Source: Balneolaceae bacterium (GTDB lineage Bacteria; Bacteroidota; Rhodothermia; Balneolales; Balneolaceae). Taken from it: a stretch of 64,000 nucleotides of DNA. The stretch's first letter is position 1; each line of letters opens with the position of its first letter. Below the pieces are notes generated by a model that did no database searches, had not been told where the DNA came from, and saw only the letters and a list, made by a program, of their open reading frames with translations. The stretch is from contig JAFIES010000048.1 in assembly GCA_020832415.1 (NCBI GenBank), forward strand, positions 80,197 through 144,196. Direction: 5' to 3'. The position numbers and the translations under genes were made by a program. Below are positions 20,882 through 31,053 of the stretch, in pieces.

Positions 20882-22513
20882 TCACTCCTCATCCATATAC
20901 GGATATCTCCACTCAGTAGGGGCAACGGTAACCTCTTTGATTGCCCGTGCAGAGAGCCAGCGCAGCATGTTCATCACGCTTCCGGCTTTATCGTTGGTGC
21001 CCGATTTTCGGGATCCGCCAAACGGCTGCTGGTTCACGATAGCACCGGTCGGTTTTTCGTTGATGTAAAAGTTGCCGGCACTCTGCCTGAAGCGATCGGC
21101 CATCATCTTCACAACAAAGCGATCTCTCGCAAAAATTGCACCGGTAAGGGCATAGGGTGAGGTCTCATCACAAAGATCCATTGTTTTTTCGAAATCGCCA
21201 TCTTTATAGACATAAATTGTGATGACCGGACCGAAAATCTCCTCCTGCATCGTCTTGAACTTCGGGTTGGAGGTGAGGATCACAGTAGGTTCAATGAAAA
21301 ATCCTTTGGAATCATCATATCCGCCACCTGCTATGATTTCGGCATCATCGGCCTCTTTCGCATAGTCGATGTAACCTGAAATCTTGTCGAATGCTTTCCG
21401 GCTGATGACAGCACCCATAAAGTTCGAAAAATCTTCAACATCACCCACTTTAATCTGAGCCACTTCTGCGAGGAATTTTTCCCCGAACTCTCCCCAGATC
21501 GATTCCGGAACATACATACGGGATGCGGCTGAACATTTTTGCCCCTGGTATTCAAATGCCGCTCTCAGTGCAGCCACCACAAGCTGATCAACATTGGCGC
21601 TGTTGTGAGCAAAGATAAAATCCTTGCCGCCCGTTTCTCCCACAATGCGCGGGTAGGTTTTGTAGTTGCCGATGTTATTGCCGATGGTTTTCCAAAGATG
21701 GTTGAATGTGCCTTCCGAGCCGGTAAAATGGAGTCCGGCAAGATTGGGATTTGCAAGTACGGGATCGCCCACATCGGGCCCATCGCCCGGCAGGAAGTTG
21801 ATCACGCCGTCCGGCAATCCTGCTTCTTTTAGTATCTGCATGAAAAACCAGTTTGAAAAAACCGACTCTGTTGATGGCTTCCAAAGCGCCACATTCCCGC
21901 ACATAGCCGGGGCCGATGGCAGGTTACCCGCAATCGCTGTAAAGTTGAACGGGCTCACGGCAAAAATAAATCCTTCAAGGGCGCGGTACTCCACACGGTT
22001 CCAGGTGCTATCGGGCGAAAACGGCTGCTCTTCCATGATTTTTGCAAGATACCAGGCACCAAATCTCAAAAAGTCAGCCAGCTCACCGGCAGCTTCAATC
22101 TCGGCCTGATAAGGTGTTTTCGACTGGCCCAGCATGGTGGATGCATTCATGGTATCGCGCCACGGACCGGTTACCAGGTCAGCGGCTTTCAGAAATACAG
22201 CTACGCGCTCTTCCCATGGCAATTCTGCCCACTCTTTCTGTGCTTCAAGGGCTGCATCAACAGCCATTTTTACCTCTTTTTCACCGCAGAGATGAACCGT
22301 GGCCAGTTTATGGTCGTGATTGTGCGGCATGATTACATCAGCTGTTCGGCCGGTTTTTACCTCTTTTCCATTGATGATGGCCGGAATTTCGATCACTTCA
22401 GACCGAAGCTCTTTCAGGCGTTTTTTGAGCGACTCTCGCTGCGGTGTTCCCGGGGCAAATGAAAAATAGGGTTCGTTTTTCGGTTCCTGGACATTGAAAT
22501 AGGCGTTTGGCAT
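20882..22513 (-). CDS. pruA: L-glutamate gamma-semialdehyde (1-pyrroline-5-carboxylate) dehydrogenase
   Basis: FTGSEGTFNHLWKTIG; RIVGETGGKDFIFAHNSANVD; EYQGQKCSAASRMYVP; QPFGGSRKSGTNDKAG. Confidence 0.93.
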   Translation of the reverse strand: MPNAYFNVQEPKNEPYFSFAPGTPQRESLKKRLKELRSEVIEIPAIINGKEVKTGRTADVIMPHNHDHKLATVHLCGEKEVKMAVDAALEAQKEWAELPWEERVAVFLKAADLVTGPWRDTMNASTMLGQSKTPYQAEIEAAGELADFLRFGAWYLAKIMEEQPFSPDSTWNRVEYRALEGFIFAVSPFNFTAIAGNLPSAPAMCGNVALWKPSTESVFSNWFFMQILKEAGLPDGVINFLPGDGPDVGDPVLANPNLAGLHFTGSEGTFNHLWKTIGNNIGNYKTYPRIVGETGGKDFIFAHNSANVDQLVVAALRAAFEYQGQKCSAASRMYVPESIWGEFGEKFLAEVAQIKVGDVEDFSNFMGAVISRKAFDKISGYIDYAKEADDAEIIAGGGYDDSKGFFIEPTVILTSNPKFKTMQEEIFGPVITIYVYKDGDFEKTMDLCDETSPYALTGAIFARDRFVVKMMADRFRQSAGNFYINEKPTGAIVNQQPFGGSRKSGTNDKAGSVMNMLRWLSARAIKEVTVAPTEWRYPYMDEE

Positions 22514-22706
22514 TGCTTCTCCTCAGTTCGTTCTTTTCTTAGTAATTTTCTTTGGCACAAAGATAACGGTTTTGATTCGAAATTGAATGGTCAATCGAAC
22601 CCATCACAGTGCTGAACAGAAAACCACTGATCGTTGCTCAGGGTTTGGTTCCGTTTTTCGGGGTTCGTATCATTCCGCATCAACACACTCAAAACAACAG
22701 ATACTC

Positions 22707-24452
22707 ATGGTCAAGTTACTGCTCATTTTCGCGTTACTATCATCAACCGTTCAAACAGCCGATGAACGCCTGCAACTGCTGTTTGATGATCACTGGGAAT
22801 ATTCACTGCAGACAAATCCGCTTTTTGCTACCGGCCAGGGCGACCATCGTTTTAACGACCGCCTGCCCGAAACAAGTCTCGAGGCACTTGACGTACGCCA
22901 TCATGATACGCTCCGTTTTTTGAGCCTGATGGATAATATTGCGAGAGAAGAGTTAAGCGAAGAGAACCGCATTCATTACGATATTTTTAAGATTCAGCTC
23001 GAAAACTCTCTTCGGGCGTATGAGAATAACGATCATCTGCTGCCGCTGAACGGATGGTGGGATTACCATGCCACCTTTGCCGACCTGGGCAATCGCGTAC
23101 CGCTGAATAACCACAGGGATTATGAGAATTACCTGGCCCGCCTGGAGGCTTTTCCGGAGTATAACAGTGGTTATCTGGAGAGAATGCAAAAAGGTATAGA
23201 GCTTGGATTTGTTAGGCCAAAAGCTGTTTTTGATGACTACCTTGCATCCGTAGCGGCACACGTGGTTGATGATGCATCGGATAGCCGTCTGTTTGAACCG
23301 TTTAAGAATTTCCCCGCTTCGATTGATGATGAGCAAAGAGAGAAATTACGGGAACGGGCTCAATCCGTAATTGGCAGCATTGTGATTCCGGAGTTTGAGA
23401 AACTGCACAATTTCCTGCGCGATGAGTACATTCCCGCCGCCACAGAAACCATCGGCATAACAGAGGTTCCGGGCGGTGATAAGTACTACCAATATCTGGT
23501 TGAAATGTACACCACGATGGAGATCACTCCGGAGGAAATCCATCAGACCGGCCTTGATGAAGTGGCCCGCATCCTTGCTGAAATGATGGAAATTGTGGAG
23601 GAGTCCGGCTTTGGTGAAGACTTTGACAGTTTTGTGGAGTTTCTTCGAACCGATCCCCAATTCTATGCCGAAACGCCCGAAGAGCTGATGAAAGAGACCG
23701 CCTATGTGCTGAAAATGATGGATGGCAAGCTGCCGCAGCTCTTTAAAACCCTGCCGAGGCTGCCGTATGGCATTATGGAGATTCCCGATTACCTGGCTCC
23801 GCGAACAGCCACGGCCTACTACAGCCGGGGTTCGGCCGATGGAACCCGCGCCGGCTTCTACGCCGTAAACACCTACGATCTGCCCAGCCGTCCGCTTTAC
23901 GAAGTGGTGGCTCTTTAACTGCACGAAGACGTACCCGGCCACCATCTGCAGATTGCCCTGCAGCAGGAATTGGAAGATTTGCCCATGTTCAGAACGGTTG
24001 CCGGATTTACAGCATATACAGAAGGGTGGGCACTTTACTCCGAAATGCTTGGAGTGGAAGTTGGCATGTACGACGACCCGCTGGTAAATGCTCAGAGCAA
24101 CTTTGGCCGGCTGAGTTATGAGATGTGGCGTGCCCTGCGCCTGGTTGTGGATACCGGCATGCACGCCAAAGGGTGGAGCCGCGACGAGGCGATCGACTAT
24201 ATGGCGGCAAACTCCGCGCTTTCACTGCACAACATCCGCTCGGAAGTAAACCGCTACATCTTCTGGCCCGGACAGGCACTGGCCTACAAAATGGGTGAGA
24301 TCAAAATCCGCGAACTTCGTTCAAAAGCTGAAGAAGCACTCGGTGAAGATTTTGACCTGCGCGAATTCCACGATGTGGTACTGCTGAGCGGAGCCGTTCC
24401 GCTGAGTGTTCTGGAAGCGAATGTTGTACATTGGATGAATAATCAAAAATAG
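22707..24452 (+). pseudogene. DUF885 family metallopeptidase-like protein interrupted by one in-frame TAA at 23916-23918
   Basis: ORFs 22587-23918 and 23919-24452 share one reading frame. Translation across the stop: ...[37 protein letters not shown]...; the stop is just before the HExxPGHH motif. Confidence 0.85.
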
Positions 24453-24463
24453 CAGGCAGTGAG

Positions 24464-24682
24464 ATGTCAAAAAAAGATGCGAAGGAGTTTCGGGTAGAAG
24501 GAAAGAAAATTATCTGCCCGGTCTGCAGCCACGACTAATTTTGGACGCGCAGAACACTGATGAACACCCGAGGCGCCAGCTTTTTCAGTTTCGACTGGCT
24601 GAATCGTGATGCCCTCAACAAAATTTGTGACAAATGCGGGTATGTGTTTTGGTTCTACCGGCAGCACCTTGATGAGAAGTAA
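24464..24682 (+). pseudogene. Small zinc-ribbon protein (72 codons) interrupted by one in-frame TAA at 24536-24538
   Basis: MSKKDAKEFRVEGKKIICPVCSHD*FWTRRTLMNTRGASFFSFDWLNRDALNKICDKCGYVFWFYRQHLDEK*; both CxxC knuckles lie on either side of the stop. Confidence 0.8.
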
Positions 24683-24715
24683 AATTATTGAACAAACAAT
24701 TTAAAAAATGAGAAT

Positions 24716-25627
24716 ATGAAGAGAGAGATAAAACGAGTACTGCTGTTTACATCTGTTACGGTTTCGGTACTGCTGCTCATCGTAATAACCAATCAACTAA
24801 TCCAGTTTTCGAATTTACTTGGCGGTATACATCCTCTGCTTGGGCAAGCCTCCCTAATACTCTTTCTGATAATGATTCTGGCGGCTGTGCTTGCACCTGT
24901 CTGGCTTTATATTAAACTGCCGGGCCGGTTAATTCCACCCGATTCGGATGAGGGGCCTGAGTTTAATAGATATATCGAAAAGCAATCAAAACGGTTGAAC
25001 AGAAATCCAATCGTAAAAATGGATAAGGTGAGTGGCCTGGATGATGTAAGAGAAGCGATAAATCAGCTCAATAAAGAGTCCGACAAATCGATCAAACGGA
25101 CAGCGAATCGGGCATTTATCACCACTGCGATTTCTCAGAACGGCGCGCTGGACGCACTTTTTATTTTGGGACTTCAATTCCGCCTGATCTGGGAAATTGC
25201 CCATATCTATGCTCAACGCCCAACAATCAAAGATCTGGGATATCTCTATACCAATGTGATGGTAACTGCATTTATCGCCAGCAGTATCGACGAGGCGGAG
25301 TATTATGAAATTGTGGAGGGATCCATGTCACAGGGTATCGGCTCGTTTGCATCGCTTGTTCCCGGCACTTCCATGGTGATTAACTCTGTAATAACCGGCA
25401 GCTCCAATGCATTTCTTACGTTGAGAGTGGGTAAAGTTGCACAGCAGTATTGCGGAACGCTAGTGAAGAAACGGCGGCAGTCCATCCGGAACTCAGCCAC
25501 CGCTGAAGCTGCCAAAATGCTTGCCGGAATTGTATATGACGGAACCAAGATTGTGGTAAGCCATATTGGTAAAGCTCCGCTCCGGCTCGCTTCCAGGCCA
25601 TTCCGAAGAGGGAAGAAAGAGGAGTGA
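24716..25627 (+). CDS. DUF697 / YcjF-like membrane protein
   Basis: Two N-terminal TM segments; TANRAFITTAISQNGALDALFILGLQFRLIWEIAHIYAQRPTIKDLGYLYTNV. Confidence 0.7.
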   Translation: MKREIKRVLLFTSVTVSVLLLIVITNQLIQFSNLLGGIHPLLGQASLILFLIMILAAVLAPVWLYIKLPGRLIPPDSDEGPEFNRYIEKQSKRLNRNPIVKMDKVSGLDDVREAINQLNKESDKSIKRTANRAFITTAISQNGALDALFILGLQFRLIWEIAHIYAQRPTIKDLGYLYTNVMVTAFIASSIDEAEYYEIVEGSMSQGIGSFASLVPGTSMVINSVITGSSNAFLTLRVGKVAQQYCGTLVKKRRQSIRNSATAEAAKMLAGIVYDGTKIVVSHIGKAPLRLASRPFRRGKKEE

Positions 25628-25648
25628 GAAAAAGCCTGATTCGTAGTG

Positions 25649-25721
25649 TGACCCCGCCGGGACTTGAACCCAGATCTAAAGCTTAGGAGGCTATTGTTCT
25701 ATCCGGTTGAACTACAGGGTC
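25649..25721 (-). tRNA. tRNA-Arg (anticodon CCT)
   Basis: Minus strand GACCCTG...CGGGGTC acceptor, anticodon loop CTCCTAA, T-arm TGGGTTCAAGTCCCG. Confidence 0.93.
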
Positions 25722-25874
25722 TTTTTCGCGGATCTGCAGAGAGTAAAAATATAACTCATTGCAGTCATCAATAACTATGGTAAGTGCTTATTCCCAAAAA
25801 AGAAACCGCTGTTTGTTTTTGGATTATTATATCAATTATTCAATATTAGAATAGAACGAAATACATACATCAAT

Positions 25875-27350
25875 ATGAGAGCTTTTTGTTTTAATATATC
25901 CATCATTTTATCACTATTACTTTTTCTCTCCTGCGGTACAGACAGCAATGATGATGATTCGGACCGCAATGATAATGATTCTGACCGTATTGGAAATATT
26001 TTAGAATTTGAACTGGCCCCTAATGGTATCACCGTACTATGTGATCATGCCGAACCCGGAGATCTGGGTGTTGTGGAGGGAGTAAAGTATGAGGCTGTGG
26101 ATAATGATTTGTTACGACGAAGGATAGATGAAGGAAGTGATCTATCAAAGGTATGTGTCTCCCTGGTAACGGATATGAGTGAATTGTTCTATGATAACCG
26201 GGATTTCAACCAGCCTATTGGAAATTGGGATGTTAGTAATGTAACAGATATGAACCGGATGTTTTTTGGATTTTCTATCAGAACATATCCGTTTAACCAA
26301 CCCATTGGTGAGTGGGATGTTAGCTCCGTTACAGATATGAGTGAAATGTTTTCAGGCTCTTCATTCAATCAACCGATTGGGGATTGGGATGTAAGTTCCG
26401 TTACAGATATGAGTTGGATGTTTAGATTTTCTCAATTCAACCAGCCCATTGGTGAGTGGAATGTACGTTCTGTAACAGATATGAGGTCGATGTTTTCGGT
26501 TTCTGAATTCAATCAACCTATCGGGGAATGGGATGTGAGTTCCGTTATTGATATGAATAGTATGTTTGCTTTGTCACAATTCAACCAATTCATTGGAAAT
26601 TGGGATGTGAGTAATGTAACAGATATGGGCAGGATGTTTAACCGTTCAGCATTCAATCAACCAATTGGAGATTGGGATGTGGGGAGTGTAACAAATATGG
26701 AGTCTATGTTTAGCAGTACTCAGTTTAATCATCCAATTGGAGATTGGGATGTGAGTAATGTAACTAATATGAGCCGGATGTTTCTCGGTACAGGGTTCAA
26801 CCAACCCATTGGTGAGTGGAATGTAAGTTCCGTTACGGATATGAGTTGGATGTTTAGAAGGTCTCAATTCAACCAACCTATTGGTAACTGGGATGTAAGT
26901 TCCGTTACCAATATGGGAATTATGTTTACAGACTCGCAATTTAATCAACCCATCGGAGATTGGGATGTGAGCTCAGTAACCAGTATGTATGTTATGTTTC
27001 AACAAGCTGCATTCAATCAGCCTATCGGAAATTGGGATGTGAGCAGTGTTACAACTATGTACGGTATGTTTTATGAAAATCTTGTCTTTAACCAACCCCT
27101 TGGCAATTGGGATGTGAGCTCTGTAACAACAATGTATCATATGTTTTGGCACTCAAATTTCCACCAACCCATCGGGGATTGGGATGTAAGCAACGTAACC
27201 GATATGAGAGGCATGTTTAGAGATACCCGTTTTAATCATAACATTTCAGGGTGGTGTGTTGAGAGAATTGAAACGGAACCTGAAAATTTCTCGCATAACA
27301 GCCCGCTTGCACCGCAAAACAAGCCTGTCTGGGGAACCTGCCCGGATTAA
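25875..27350 (+). CDS. BspA-family (DUF285) repeat surface lipoprotein
   Basis: Lipobox LLFLSCG; 14 repeats of FNQPIG(N/D/E)WDVSSVTDMxxMFxxSx. Confidence 0.92.
   Translation: MRAFCFNISIILSLLLFLSCGTDSNDDDSDRNDNDSDRIGNILEFELAPNGITVLCDHAEPGDLGVVEGVKYEAVDNDLLRRRIDEGSDLSKVCVSLVTDMSELFYDNRDFNQPIGNWDVSNVTDMNRMFFGFSIRTYPFNQPIGEWDVSSVTDMSEMFSGSSFNQPIGDWDVSSVTDMSWMFRFSQFNQPIGEWNVRSVTDMRSMFSVSEFNQPIGEWDVSSVIDMNSMFALSQFNQFIGNWDVSNVTDMGRMFNRSAFNQPIGDWDVGSVTNMESMFSSTQFNHPIGDWDVSNVTNMSRMFLGTGFNQPIGEWNVSSVTDMSWMFRRSQFNQPIGNWDVSSVTNMGIMFTDSQFNQPIGDWDVSSVTSMYVMFQQAAFNQPIGNWDVSSVTTMYGMFYENLVFNQPLGNWDVSSVTTMYHMFWHSNFHQPIGDWDVSNVTDMRGMFRDTRFNHNISGWCVERIETEPENFSHNSPLAPQNKPVWGTCPD
26205..27230 (+). repeat. 14 tandem coding repeats of 72 bp (24 aa); unit 1 is 15 bp longer and unit 12 is 3 bp longer
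   Basis: Direct count of FNQPIGxWDVSSVTDM units. Confidence 0.95.
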
Positions 27351-27492
27351 CCTCATCTCAATCGTAAAGAGTTAGGAAGCTCCATTTAATTCTATATTTG
27401 TATGCGACTTTTTCAGAATTGGTTCGTCAATATTTCAATACATTTGTGGATGAAAACCTACACAAAAAGTAGCATGTAATGCAGAGATCCCG

Positions 27493-27624
27493 ATGAAAAA
27501 GAAATATCTGCCCGAAAAAATCTGCCCGGTTTGCAACCGTCCGTTTACCTGGCGCAAAAAGTGGGAGCGCGACTGGGAGAATGTGAAATATTGCAGCGAA
27601 CGGTGCCGCAGAAATAAAAAATAG
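27493..27624 (+). CDS. DUF2256-type small protein (43 aa), not in the supplied ORF track
   Basis: [43 protein letters not shown]. Confidence 0.88.
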   Translation: MKKKYLPEKICPVCNRPFTWRKKWERDWENVKYCSERCRRNKK

Positions 27625-27683
27625 GGGTAGTTTGATTGATGATTCTGTGCATAAGCAGGATTTCAATTCGTTATCTTTCAACC

Positions 27684-28709
27684 ATGAAACCACTTTTTTT
27701 ACAGATAGTATTTTTTGCCCTACTGTTTGCCGGAAATACAACAGATTTTCAGGCGCAGGATTTGGATCGGTACACATTCCAGTCGCGCCATATGGGTACG
27801 CAGATCAGCATCATTCTCTATGCAGAGAACGATTCCATCGCAAAAGAAGCGTCCGATGCAGCATTTGCCCGGATTGAAGAGCTCAACCAGATCATGAGTG
27901 ACTACATTGAGGAGAGTGAACTGAACCGGCTTTCACGAAAATCGGGCAGTGGTGAGTGGATGCCGATCAGCAGCGATCTGTTTGAGGTTTTGGAAGAATC
28001 GATCCGGATATCGGAGAAAACAGACGGACTATTTGATGTAACCATCGGCCCGTTGACCCACCACTGGCGTTACGTTCGCATGCATCCGGAACCGGTCTAT
28101 CCGGATGAAGCCACCCTCGATTCATTAAGAAATCTGGTAGATTATCAAGCCATTGAATTGAACGAAGGGCTGCAGAGCGCCCGGCTCAACTCGAAAAATA
28201 TGCAGCTCGATTTTGGCGGGATTGCAAAAGGGTACGCCGCACAAGAGGCTATTAATATTTTGAAAGAGTTTGGAATTGCATCCGCTCTGGTTGATGCAGG
28301 CGGAGATATCACCACGGGCAGCACACCACCCGGGCGGGCCAGCTGGGATGTGGCCATTCCCAAAGGGAGGGTGGACGGTGACATGAAATTCAGTACCGTA
28401 CAGTTTTCCGGAAAAACGCTCACCACATCGGGCGATATGTATCAGTTTGCCATCATTGACGGGCAGCGATATTCCCACATCGTAAACCCGAAAACCGGTT
28501 TGGGATCCACCGATCAGATCCAGGCAACGGTTCTCTCATCAAACGGAATGTATGCAGATGCATTTGCATCAGCCCTAACACTGATGGACCCCGAAGAGGG
28601 AATTCGGCTCATAGAAAAGATAGAGGAGGCCGAAGCACTCATTTTCCGGGAAGTAGATGGCGAAGTAAAGCAGTGGATGACACCGGGAATGGAAGTTCTT
28701 TTAAAATAG
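27684..28709 (+). CDS. apbE: FAD:protein FMN transferase
   Basis: LDFGGIAKGYAAQEAINILKEFGIASALVDAGGDI; YSHIVNPKTGLG; likely start ATG at 27684 with signal peptide. Confidence 0.92.
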   Translation: MKPLFLQIVFFALLFAGNTTDFQAQDLDRYTFQSRHMGTQISIILYAENDSIAKEASDAAFARIEELNQIMSDYIEESELNRLSRKSGSGEWMPISSDLFEVLEESIRISEKTDGLFDVTIGPLTHHWRYVRMHPEPVYPDEATLDSLRNLVDYQAIELNEGLQSARLNSKNMQLDFGGIAKGYAAQEAINILKEFGIASALVDAGGDITTGSTPPGRASWDVAIPKGRVDGDMKFSTVQFSGKTLTTSGDMYQFAIIDGQRYSHIVNPKTGLGSTDQIQATVLSSNGMYADAFASALTLMDPEEGIRLIEKIEEAEALIFREVDGEVKQWMTPGMEVLLK

Positions 28710-28764
28710 AGATCTATTTATTATATAGTTAGTAAGAACTTCAACTGAAATCCAATCTAATAGT

Positions 28765-29790
28765 ATGCTACTGTCAAAGAGATTGTTTCTACTTATTCTG
28801 CTAAGCTCCATCTTTTTTCATTCAACACTGCTTGCCCAAACAAATGAGGAAGGTGGTGTTGAGGATATTGAAGAATTTATTCGAATGGCGTGGGATGAAA
28901 TTCGGGAAGCAGAATTTTCTGACAGCCTGCAGATCGAATACTCGAATCAGATTTTCAGCTATTTTAAAGAGAACAAGGGACATGAAAATGAAGAGTTCAT
29001 CTTTTCATCGTTTGTGATGATGTGGGGAAATACAGGGCATGCAGAACATCTGGATGATTTATATGAGATGCTTGATGACGACTCACCCCTCTGGAACCAC
29101 GCCATCAACTCTTTGGGAAATCTGTATCACAGAAATGAAGATCTGGAAGCAGAAGTGTTTATTGAGAAATTACACGAGCTCGAACATAGACTTACCGACC
29201 CAATAAGCCTTTCACAGCTTATGACCTACCTCACTCGCCATTACAAAAGAGAAGGTGATAATGAGATGGTGCTTGATTATGCCCGAAAGATGATCGAGCT
29301 GAATGCAAGTGATTGGTTTGTGGATTTTGGGCTGGGTGAAATTTATGAGCTGGAATCCCTTCAAATCGGTCAGTACGCACCTGAACTTATTGCTGAAACC
29401 ATTCGTGGTGAGCCTGTTTCACTGGAGGATTACAGCGGACGATTTGTACTGCTCGAATTCTGGGGAAGCTGGTGCGGTCCCTGTATCCCTGAAATACCCT
29501 ATCTGAAAACCGTCCATGAAAGCTTTGAAGATGACCAGCTCGTAGTGATCGGGATAGCTCTGGATCGTGATACAGAAACGGTTGAAGCATTTATGGAAGA
29601 GCACGAAATGACCTGGCCGCAAATTCTTCAGGCAGACATGTTCAATGGCGAACTGGTGAACGCTTTCAACATTGGAGGTGTGCCTGCTATGTACCTCGTT
29701 GGTCCCGATGGGACAATTGTTACCCGCAACCTGCGTGGTGAGGAGATGGTTGAAGAAGTTTCTAAACTGGTGTTAGACTATTTTGATTAA
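28765..29790 (+). CDS. TlpA-family thioredoxin-like protein with signal peptide
   Basis: LLEFWGSWCGPCIPEIPYLKTVHE; NAFNIGGVPAMYLVGPDG. Confidence 0.88.
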   Translation: MLLSKRLFLLILLSSIFFHSTLLAQTNEEGGVEDIEEFIRMAWDEIREAEFSDSLQIEYSNQIFSYFKENKGHENEEFIFSSFVMMWGNTGHAEHLDDLYEMLDDDSPLWNHAINSLGNLYHRNEDLEAEVFIEKLHELEHRLTDPISLSQLMTYLTRHYKREGDNEMVLDYARKMIELNASDWFVDFGLGEIYELESLQIGQYAPELIAETIRGEPVSLEDYSGRFVLLEFWGSWCGPCIPEIPYLKTVHESFEDDQLVVIGIALDRDTETVEAFMEEHEMTWPQILQADMFNGELVNAFNIGGVPAMYLVGPDGTIVTRNLRGEEMVEEVSKLVLDYFD

Positions 29791-29928
29791 TACACTTCGG
29801 GGATGCATTTCAACTGCTGCCTCGATTCATTACCAAACCAATACAGATTCAGGCCTCGACATGCGCTCAATGTGAGGTTTAGTGTAAAGTAGATATCGTA
29901 ATCTGAATTTTCTGAGATTTAAATCAAA

Positions 29929-30870
29929 TCAAACCTCAAAATCATCGGCTTTAAGATACGCCTCAATTAATTTAAGCTCGCCTTCAATTCCTTCTTCCGA
30001 TTTACCGTGCTCCATACCAACAATACCATCGAACCCCTTTTCATACACAAATTTAAAGATGTTACGGTAGTTCACCTCTCCGGTGTAAGGTTCATGGCGT
30101 CCGGGATGGTCGGCAACCTGCAGATACGGGATCTCATCCCAGGCGCGTTCCATATTGGGAATCATATTTCCTTCTGTAATGGCTTGGTGATACGCATCAT
30201 AAAGCACCTTGCAGGATGGGCTTCCCACATGTTTGCAAATTCTGTACGCCTGTGAGGTTTTTGTGAGAACCATTCCGGGATGGTCTCTTAAAGTGTTTAG
30301 AGGCTCAATTACCATCACAAGATTATGAGGTTCCAGAATTTCGGCTGCCCGCTTCAGGGCGTCAATCACCAGAAGCTCCTGGTAATCCATATCGAGCTGA
30401 AGATTTACAAAACCGGGCACAACGGTCATCCATTTGGCGCCAACTCTCTTTGCTACATCAACAGATTCGCGGATCTCATCTAAAAACTGGTTCAATTTTT
30501 CATCATCACCGCTTGTGAGGCTTGGCTCGTGCCAGTAGATGGTGTGGGCTACAAATACACCCATCGTCATGCCGGAATCTTCGAGCTGTCGCCCGATTCG
30601 CTCCTGCATATCAATTGTGCGGCCCTTCATACCGTTATCCTCAAGTCCGCCAAAACCAAGATCGGCCATAAATTTCAGCTGATCGATCGGATCATTCCCT
30701 GCATGTGCCCTGAATGTGTTAAAGTTAGGGGCATATTTCAGTTTAAAATCGTGTTTTTGGAGCAGATCCTGCGGATTCAATTCTGTTGATCTATTGGTTG
30801 AGAGTCCGGATCCTGTTGCGAATGCAGTGCCGGCCATAAGGCTGTTTTTAAGAAAGTTTTTTCTGTCCAT
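29929..30870 (-). CDS. TIM-barrel sugar phosphate isomerase/epimerase (hydroxypyruvate isomerase-like), Tat-type leader
   Basis: DLGFGGLEDNGMKGR; VIEPLNTLRDHPGMVLTKTSQAYRICKHVGSPSCKVLYDAYHQAITEGN. Confidence 0.85.
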   Translation of the reverse strand: MDRKNFLKNSLMAGTAFATGSGLSTNRSTELNPQDLLQKHDFKLKYAPNFNTFRAHAGNDPIDQLKFMADLGFGGLEDNGMKGRTIDMQERIGRQLEDSGMTMGVFVAHTIYWHEPSLTSGDDEKLNQFLDEIRESVDVAKRVGAKWMTVVPGFVNLQLDMDYQELLVIDALKRAAEILEPHNLVMVIEPLNTLRDHPGMVLTKTSQAYRICKHVGSPSCKVLYDAYHQAITEGNMIPNMERAWDEIPYLQVADHPGRHEPYTGEVNYRNIFKFVYEKGFDGIVGMEHGKSEEGIEGELKLIEAYLKADDFEV

Positions 30871-30988
30871 AAGTTTGAGCTTTTACGAATTGGATGTTCA
30901 ATTTATTCTGTGTTCAGACGTACGAATCATTTTGATATCGGGCATATCTCCAAGATATATAAAATATTGAGAGTCGGTAGTTTAGATC

Positions 30989-31025
30989 AAAAAAAATCCG
31001 CAGAGGATCTCTCCACCTGCGGATT
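30989..31025 (-). terminator. Intrinsic terminator of the Gfo/Idh/MocA gene
   Basis: Minus strand: AATCCGCAG gtggagagatcct CTGCGGATT tttttt. Confidence 0.8.
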
Positions 31026-31053
31026 ATAAATGAGGCAAGAACCAAAACAAAAA

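Noticed and set aside
22707-24682. Genetic-code change with TAA read as an amino acid
   Set aside because: TAA ends many intact genes here (e.g. 1941, 7417, 10928, 30870-region genes read in full), so general TAA reassignment does not fit; local nonsense changes or consensus errors are simpler.
26646-26948. Minus-strand 100-aa ORF with repeated HIPISNWLIEL-like units
   Set aside because: It is the antisense shadow of the BspA-type repeats.
26205-27230. Regular ~72-bp direct repeats that could be read as a CRISPR array
   Set aside because: Repeats are in frame, encode FNQPIGxWDVSSVTDM units and contain no unique spacers; this is a protein repeat.
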